Source: JAWCLZ01 sp037443105
Lineage (GTDB): Archaea > Halobacteriota > JAWCLZ01
DNA length: 35,976 nucleotides
Direction: 5' to 3'
NCBI GenBank assembly: GCA_037443105.1
Contig: JBBIOZ010000006.1
Location: forward strand, 1-35,976
The position numbers were made by a program, and so were the translations under genes. The notes under the pieces are model-generated. The model saw nothing but the letters and a program-made list of their open reading frames with translations, was not told the DNA's origin and did not search any database. The first letter of the stretch is position 1, and each line of letters starts with the position of its first letter. Positions 30,881 to 35,976 of the stretch are shown here, piece after piece.

Positions 30881-32794
30881 ATGACTGGCATAATTGAATA
30901 TTCTTGGCTGATTCCAGTGCTGCCAATAATTGCATTTGCCATAATCGCCTTCTTCGGAAGAAAGATCTACGAGGGGGGAGCACCGGTAGGTATACTCTTC
31001 ACAGGTGCTTCCTTTATAATTTCCCTAGGTACACTGCTGGAAGTGTTGCATAGAACAGAGCCATACACGCGTTCAATGGAGTGGTTCATGGGTATAAAAG
31101 TGGGCATTCTAATAGATCCGGTGGGCGCGATAATGCTAGTCATCGTCTCCTTCATCTCGCTACTTGTGCAGATCTACTCCATAGGCTACATGCATGGCGA
31201 CCCAGGCCTGCCGAGATATTACGCAGAAATGAATTTATTCACAACTTCAATGCTTGGCTTCGCAATTTCAGATAGCATTCTCTTCGCATTCATAAACTGG
31301 GAACTCGTTGGACTTTGCTCTTATCTCTTAATTGGATTCTGGTATAGAAAGCACTCTGCAGCTGCTGCTGCAAAAAAAGCATTCTTAGTAACCAGAGTGG
31401 GAGATATATTCTTCTTCCTAGGCATTCTCATCCTATTTACCAACCTCCATACCTTCAACTACCTAGAGCTATTTGAGAGAGCGGAGATGGGAGAAATAGC
31501 AGTGCCGCTGCTAACATTTGCAATGCTTGGCATATTTGGTGGAGCAGTTGGCAAATCCGCTCAATTCCCACTTCACGTATGGCTGCCAGATGCAATGGAA
31601 GGCCCCACCACCGTTAGCTGCCTGATTCACGCTGCCACAATGGTTAAAGCCGGCGTATTTCTAGTAGCCAGAACCTACCCACTCTTCCACCTTGCACCTC
31701 AAGCACTAATGGTTGTTGCCTACATCGGCGGCTTCACTGCTTTCCTAGCCGCATCGCTGGCAGTGGTGGTGACAGATATAAAGCGCATCGTGGCATATTC
31801 CACAATTTCCCAGCTTGGCTACATGATGCTAGCCCTTGGAGCAGGGGGGTATATAGCTGGGATGTTCCATCTAATGAATCATTCCTTCTTCAAAGCATTA
31901 TTATTCCTAGCTGCAGGCAGCGTGATCCATGCTGTTGGAACCAACGACATAAGACAAATGGGCGGGCTGATGAAGTATATGAAGATCACCGCCATAACCA
32001 TGCTATTCGGCGTGCTCTCAGTTTCAGGAATACCTCCATTCTCAGGCTTCTTCAGCAAAGATGAAGTGCTGCTCAGCGCTTATAACTACTACCACGCAAC
32101 TCATCATTTACTGCCACTTTTATTCGGCCTTGCAACTGCTTTCCTCACCGCATTCTATATGTTCAGAGCTTGGTTCCTTGCATTCACAGGTACATATAGA
32201 GGGGGGCAGATTGTTAAGCATCTGCCGGCCGAGGCACATGCAGCTGCTCACGATGGTGGAGAACCAAAGCATGCTGAGGTTGCCATTCACGAGTCACCTT
32301 GGGTTATGACCATACCATTGATTATATTAGCATTCCTAGCATTAACTTCAGGCTGGACTTGGGAGGGCTACAGGCACGCAGTTACTCTTCCATTCCTCCA
32401 TGAGGAGGAGCCTGCGCCAGTTATAATGTATACCTCGGTTATTCTAGCAATCTTAGGCATCGCAACCGCTGCTCTCCTATACTTCAAATTCACCATTTCA
32501 AGCTCTAGGATCGTTAACGCCTTTAAACCCATTCATACTCTGCTTATGAATAAATACTATTTAGACCACCTCTACTATGGATTCGCTGAGAAAATAGTCT
32601 ATGGAGTTGCTAGACTGGCGGAGTTCTTCGATCTATATGGCATCGATGGCGTGGTCAATGCGATTACCGCAGTTATAGTGCGGGGGGCTGCAAGGCTGAG
32701 AAAAGTTCAAACCGGCAGAGTGCAGGGCTATGCAAGTGCAGTCATTCTGGGGGTAATAATACTTTTAATAATTGCACTCTTAGGAGGTAGATAG
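30881..32794 (+). CDS. fpoL: F420H2 dehydrogenase/complex I antiporter-like subunit L
   Basis: 637 residues from ATG 30881, 2 nt after fpoK with GAGGTGG as ribosome site; a GTG at 30872 is less likely. Fourteen or more helices, with the antiporter signature WELVGLCSYLLIGFW, LHVWLPDAMEGPTTVSCLIHAATMVKAGVFL, KRIVAYSTISQLGYMM and GIPPFSGFFSKDE. A His-rich soluble loop (about 441-472, HLPAEAHAAAH...KHAEVAIHE) and the long C-terminal lateral helix with its terminal TM segment are present. Ion-pumping subunit. Confidence 0.96.
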   Translation: MTGIIEYSWLIPVLPIIAFAIIAFFGRKIYEGGAPVGILFTGASFIISLGTLLEVLHRTEPYTRSMEWFMGIKVGILIDPVGAIMLVIVSFISLLVQIYSIGYMHGDPGLPRYYAEMNLFTTSMLGFAISDSILFAFINWELVGLCSYLLIGFWYRKHSAAAAAKKAFLVTRVGDIFFFLGILILFTNLHTFNYLELFERAEMGEIAVPLLTFAMLGIFGGAVGKSAQFPLHVWLPDAMEGPTTVSCLIHAATMVKAGVFLVARTYPLFHLAPQALMVVAYIGGFTAFLAASLAVVVTDIKRIVAYSTISQLGYMMLALGAGGYIAGMFHLMNHSFFKALLFLAAGSVIHAVGTNDIRQMGGLMKYMKITAITMLFGVLSVSGIPPFSGFFSKDEVLLSAYNYYHATHHLLPLLFGLATAFLTAFYMFRAWFLAFTGTYRGGQIVKHLPAEAHAAAHDGGEPKHAEVAIHESPWVMTIPLIILAFLALTSGWTWEGYRHAVTLPFLHEEEPAPVIMYTSVILAILGIATAALLYFKFTISSSRIVNAFKPIHTLLMNKYYLDHLYYGFAEKIVYGVARLAEFFDLYGIDGVVNAITAVIVRGAARLRKVQTGRVQGYASAVILGVIILLIIALLGGR

Positions 32795-32796
32795 TG

Positions 32797-34296
32797 ATGA
32801 CATTTCCATATCTCTCAGCTCTACTTGCGGTTCCATTGATCGGTGCAATCTTAGTATTCTTAGTCAGGGGAGATAAACTCATCAAGGGTATTTCGATAGC
32901 AGCCAGTTTCATAGATCTCGCGATTGCTTTAGCTGCTTATGCAAATTTTGATTCAAGTTACTCCGGCTATCAATTTTTAGAAGGCCCATATACTTGGATT
33001 CGCGAGGCAGGCATAGCATATCTAGTTGGAGTCGATGGACTGAGCTTCCCGCTGGTTATACTTACCACCATAATCGCATTTGTTGCAATTGTTTATTCAT
33101 GGGGCGAGAAACATAGAGTCAAAGAGTTCTTTGGCTTGCTCCTGCTGATGGAAGTGGGCTTGCTTGGGGTATTTTTATCGCTTGACTTCTTCATGTTCTA
33201 CATCTTCTGGGAAGTGGTGCTAATTCCAATGTATTTCTTAATTGCAATCTGGGGCGGACCAAGGAGAGACTACGCTTCCATCAAGTTCTTCATTTATACC
33301 CACGTAGCTGGAGTGGTAATGCTGCTTGGAATCTTGGCAATGTATTTCCACGCTGCAAGTGTGCGAGGCTATTACACCTTCAGCATGCTTGAGATTTCAA
33401 CTGTGCAATTCCCCCTTGCATTTCAATCAATCGTATTCCTAGCACTCTTCTTCGGATTTGGCGTGAAAATGCCGGTTTTCCCATTCCACACTTGGCTGCC
33501 AGATGCACACGTTGAGGCACCAACCCCTGGAAGTGTATATCTAGCTGCAGTTATGTTGAAAATGGGAGGCTATGGTTTAATACGCATCGCTGTAATGATG
33601 CTGCCAGATGGAGCAAAGCAATACACTTGGCTCCTAATAGCCATAGGCGTGCTCAGCATGGTATACGGAGCCATGATTGCCCTTGCAGCTGAAGATTTGA
33701 AAAGAATGATCGCGCTTTCAAGCATAAGCCATATGGGCTATGTTACCTTGGGTATCGCAACATTAAACATCTATGGTTTAAGTGGAGCAATGTTCCAGAT
33801 GTTCGCTCACGGAATAATCTCAGGAGCGCTATTTATGATTGCTGGCTCTGTTCACCACATCGCAGGCACTAGGTTGATAAACTATTTAGGCGGTCTTGCA
33901 GGTAGACTGCCGCTGCTTGGCACTGTAACAATGGTTAGCTTCCTTGCATCGGTTGGTGTTCCAAGCATGGCTGGCTTCATAGCTGAATTCTTAGTATTCA
34001 CAGGTGCATTCAAAGCCTTTGTAACCGAATCAAGCACCTACGCGCCTTGGATCTACTTCAGCTTGGTAACGATAGCATTAACAGCTGCATATTATCTCTG
34101 GGCGATGCAGCGTGCAATGTTCGGCCCATACAATGAAAAACTGGGAGCACATCCGCATGATCTTCCTCCACATGAATTCATACCTCTGGCGATACTTGTG
34201 GCATTGATGCTTGCTTTCGGGACCTGGCCCGCGCCGCTGATGAATATGATCAATACTTATGCGCATCAAATGATACTGGTGGCAGGAGGGATCTAA
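32797..34296 (+). CDS. fpoM: F420H2 dehydrogenase/complex I antiporter-like subunit M
   Basis: 499 residues from ATG 32797 (GTG one codon earlier possible), preceded by AGGAGGT. Signature blocks are FYIFWEVVLIPMYFLI, FPFHTWLPDAHVEAPTPGSVYLAAVMLKMGGYGLIR and LKRMIALSSISHMGYVTLG, including the key membrane Glu and Lys residues. Second ion-pumping module. Confidence 0.96.
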   Translation: MTFPYLSALLAVPLIGAILVFLVRGDKLIKGISIAASFIDLAIALAAYANFDSSYSGYQFLEGPYTWIREAGIAYLVGVDGLSFPLVILTTIIAFVAIVYSWGEKHRVKEFFGLLLLMEVGLLGVFLSLDFFMFYIFWEVVLIPMYFLIAIWGGPRRDYASIKFFIYTHVAGVVMLLGILAMYFHAASVRGYYTFSMLEISTVQFPLAFQSIVFLALFFGFGVKMPVFPFHTWLPDAHVEAPTPGSVYLAAVMLKMGGYGLIRIAVMMLPDGAKQYTWLLIAIGVLSMVYGAMIALAAEDLKRMIALSSISHMGYVTLGIATLNIYGLSGAMFQMFAHGIISGALFMIAGSVHHIAGTRLINYLGGLAGRLPLLGTVTMVSFLASVGVPSMAGFIAEFLVFTGAFKAFVTESSTYAPWIYFSLVTIALTAAYYLWAMQRAMFGPYNEKLGAHPHDLPPHEFIPLAILVALMLAFGTWPAPLMNMINTYAHQMILVAGGI

Positions 34297-34297
34297 A

Positions 34298-35776
34298 ATG
34301 GACTACGCCTTAGTGGCACCTGAATTATTACTTGTGATATTCGCACTGATAATACCCCTTATAGGTCTATTCGCAGTAAAGGATAATGCAAAAGCACTTG
34401 GAGGCTTGGGATTAATAGCATTGCTAGCTGCATTTGCGCTCACACTGCAGTTAATAGGAGTGGATCAAACTTTATTTGAAGTATACAAGGTTGACTCATA
34501 TTCGCTATTCTTCAAACTGGTCTTTCTAACTGTAGGTATACTTGTAGCGATAGCTTCAATATTATATGTCGGGAAAGAGCCGCATCAGGCTGAGTATTAT
34601 TCACTCCTATTGCTCGCAATCGTGGGAATGATGGTGGTTGCATCAGCAAGCGATCTAATAACATTATTTGTGGGACTCGAACTCGCAAGTTTGAGCACTT
34701 ATGCGCTTGCAGCTTTTGTCAAGCGAGACCCTGAGTGCAGTGAAGCAGCAATGAAATACTTCTTAATAGGCGCATTATCCTCCGCCTTAGCACTCTACGG
34801 CATCTCGCTGATATATGGAATCACAGGCACAACTAACTTACTCCTCGCAGCTAAGTCACAAGCAATAGTTGCTTTCGAACCAGTTGCAGTGATTGCAGCA
34901 GTTTTCCTTATAGCTGGCTTTGGCTTCAAAATGGCAGCAGTGCCATTTCATATGTGGGCTCCAGATACCTATCAAGGCGCGCCTACCACTGTATCTGCAT
35001 TTCTCGCCGCTGGGTCTAAAAAAATGGGCTTTGCAGCTGCATTTAAGATATTCATCATAGCCTTGATTGCAATTAAAGCAAACTGGACTTTGCTGTTTGG
35101 AATAATTGCAGCAATTACCATGACCCTAGGCAATGTCGTGGCGGTTGCACAAACCAGCATAAAGCGCATGCTGGCATATTCCAGCATTGGCCAGGCCGGC
35201 TATATAATGGTTGGCCTAGCGGTGGCAACACCACTTGGGGTTGCCTCTGGCCTGCTTCAAGCTTTCGCACACGGCATAATGAAGGCAGGGGCATTTATTG
35301 CAGCTGCAGCTGTAACATATATGCTGGTAAGGGATTATGGATCGAAGTATAGAGCTCAAACCAACGGCGGTGAAATCTCAACTGATGATATTGAAGCATA
35401 TGCTGGACTTGGCAAGCGCGCGCCTATAACAGCTTTCTGCATGCTCATATTCCTGCTTTCCCTAGCAGGAGTGCCCCCTCTATTTGGCTTTGTCAGCAAG
35501 TTCTGGATCGTGATGGCAGCAATTCAAGCAGGTGGCTCTGCGGTATGGCTTGCAGTAATACTGGTATTGAACAGTGCGCTCTCGGTGTATTATTATGTGA
35601 GAGTGATTAGATATATGTATGTGGTGCCAGCTAGAGAGGCCGCGGTAGTGAGGGGGGAGCCGGCTGCATTTACAGTGCCGCTTGTAATTGCAACTGTGGC
35701 ACTCTTCGCCCTAGGATTATGGCCGGATAAAATAGTTAGCTTTGCGATGGATGCTGCTAGAGCAATAATTCCCTAG
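34298..35776 (+). CDS. fpoN: F420H2 dehydrogenase/complex I antiporter-like subunit N
   Basis: 492 residues, the third antiporter-like subunit and the last gene of the cluster. Seen are LFVGLELASLSTYALAAFVKRD, VPFHMWAPDTYQGAPTTVSAFLAAGSKKMGFAA and IKRMLAYSSIGQAGYIMVG. It starts 1 nt after fpoM with GGAGGG ahead. No fpoO or fpoF follows: the cluster stops here and a T-rich terminator comes next. Confidence 0.96.
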   Translation: MDYALVAPELLLVIFALIIPLIGLFAVKDNAKALGGLGLIALLAAFALTLQLIGVDQTLFEVYKVDSYSLFFKLVFLTVGILVAIASILYVGKEPHQAEYYSLLLLAIVGMMVVASASDLITLFVGLELASLSTYALAAFVKRDPECSEAAMKYFLIGALSSALALYGISLIYGITGTTNLLLAAKSQAIVAFEPVAVIAAVFLIAGFGFKMAAVPFHMWAPDTYQGAPTTVSAFLAAGSKKMGFAAAFKIFIIALIAIKANWTLLFGIIAAITMTLGNVVAVAQTSIKRMLAYSSIGQAGYIMVGLAVATPLGVASGLLQAFAHGIMKAGAFIAAAAVTYMLVRDYGSKYRAQTNGGEISTDDIEAYAGLGKRAPITAFCMLIFLLSLAGVPPLFGFVSKFWIVMAAIQAGGSAVWLAVILVLNSALSVYYYVRVIRYMYVVPAREAAVVRGEPAAFTVPLVIATVALFALGLWPDKIVSFAMDAARAIIP

Positions 35777-35777
35777 G

Positions 35778-35800
35778 TTTCTTTTTATTTTTATTTTAAT
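35778..35800 (+). terminator. T-rich transcription terminator after the fpo cluster
   Basis: Starting 2 nt after the fpoN stop, the coding strand has runs of five, five and four T separated by single A or C (TTTCTTTTTATTTTTATTTT). This is the usual archaeal intrinsic termination signal; no hairpin is needed. Confidence 0.6.
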
Positions 35801-35882
35801 CCTTGACTTTATTAGATAAAACTTATTGATTTATTCAAAAAAAGCGAAAATATAATTAAAAATTTGCCATGATTGCAAAAGA

Positions 35883-35976
35883 TTTATATACTTGAAAATG
35901 CTAATATATTCTTGCCATAGAGACACTCCCTATACTATGGCCCCCTATCTAGAAGGGTCAGAGCTTGTTTTCCCCT
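35883..35976 (+). other. Promoter and 5' end of an unidentified structured transcript at the right edge
   Basis: TTTATATA at 35883-35890 is a good TATA box. The expected start site, near 35912, coincides with the first of two hairpins: CCATAG (35915-35920) with CTATGG (35935-35940), then CCCT (35943-35946) with AGGG (35954-35957) around the palindrome TCTAGA. No ATG with an open frame follows before the edge. This could be the start of an RNA gene or a structured leader. I cannot name it from 65 nt. Confidence 0.4.

Overview
The window is archaeal chromosome, almost certainly from a euryarchaeon with tetrahydromethanopterin-based C1 metabolism. The evidence is aIF2-beta with a C-terminal TRAM domain, an archaeal Lsm protein, a NOG1-like GTPase, a GAN/RecJ-like DHH nuclease, AT-rich TATA boxes about 25-30 nt ahead of many starts, a tungsten/molybdenum formylmethanofuran dehydrogenase (fwdDBAC), a methanopterin-pathway dihydropteroate-synthase-like protein, and an 11-subunit F420H2-dehydrogenase-type complex I with split J subunit. 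Fwd, Fpo/Fqo and a biotin-dependent acyl-CoA carboxylase together fit methanogens, Archaeoglobi, ANME-1 or alkane-oxidising relatives (Syntrophoarchaeia-like). No mcr, hdr or 16S gene is present to decide between them.

Layout. 1-3.8 kb: a partial unknown gene at the left edge, a radical SAM protein, a presenilin-like membrane protease, and on the minus strand a small membrane protein with a NOG1-like GTPase. 3.8-8.0 kb: the minus-strand operon fwdD-fwdB-fwdA-fwdC. 8.1-9.3 kb: a VapBC toxin-antitoxin pair and a Thr/Pro/Asp-rich membrane-anchored protein. 9.3-9.75 kb: a hairpin, tRNA-Thr(CGU) on the minus strand, and tRNA-Arg(CCU) with an apparent 15-nt non-canonical intron. 9.9-11.5 kb: a frameshifted Tat-type SagB/nitroreductase gene, an Lsm gene and a degenerate endonuclease-III-like protein. 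11.5-13.9 kb: hypC-hypB-hypA-hypD, without a hydrogenase. 13.9-20.9 kb, minus strand: an acyl-CoA carboxylase operon (carboxyltransferase, small epsilon/gamma-like protein, BCCP, biotin carboxylase fused to a degenerate biotin ligase, a complete BirA) followed by a DHH nuclease. 21-26 kb: a PHP phosphoesterase, the dihydropteroate-synthase-like gene, aIF2-beta overlapping an orphan-type DNA methylase, a metallophosphoesterase and a CYTH protein. 26.1-35.8 kb: fpo/nuo-type A-B-C-D-H-I-J1-J2-K-L-M-N. The right edge has a T-rich terminator and then a TATA box feeding a transcript that starts in hairpins.

How the genes fit together. Fwd interconverts CO2 and formyl-methanofuran. The Fpo-like complex would oxidise reduced F420 or ferredoxin at the membrane and pump ions. 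HypA-D help build NiFe hydrogenase(s) encoded elsewhere. The carboxylase would make malonyl-CoA or methylmalonyl-CoA. The most distinctive item is the biotin module: a biotin carboxylase carries a full-length second copy of a biotin ligase in which the biotinyl-AMP loop is destroyed, while an intact BirA is encoded immediately after it. The small subunit beside it also looks duplicated, both internally and relative to BCCP.

Limits. All calls come from reading the sequence and recalling family motifs; no database search or structure prediction was run. There is no gene-free stretch longer than 300 bases.
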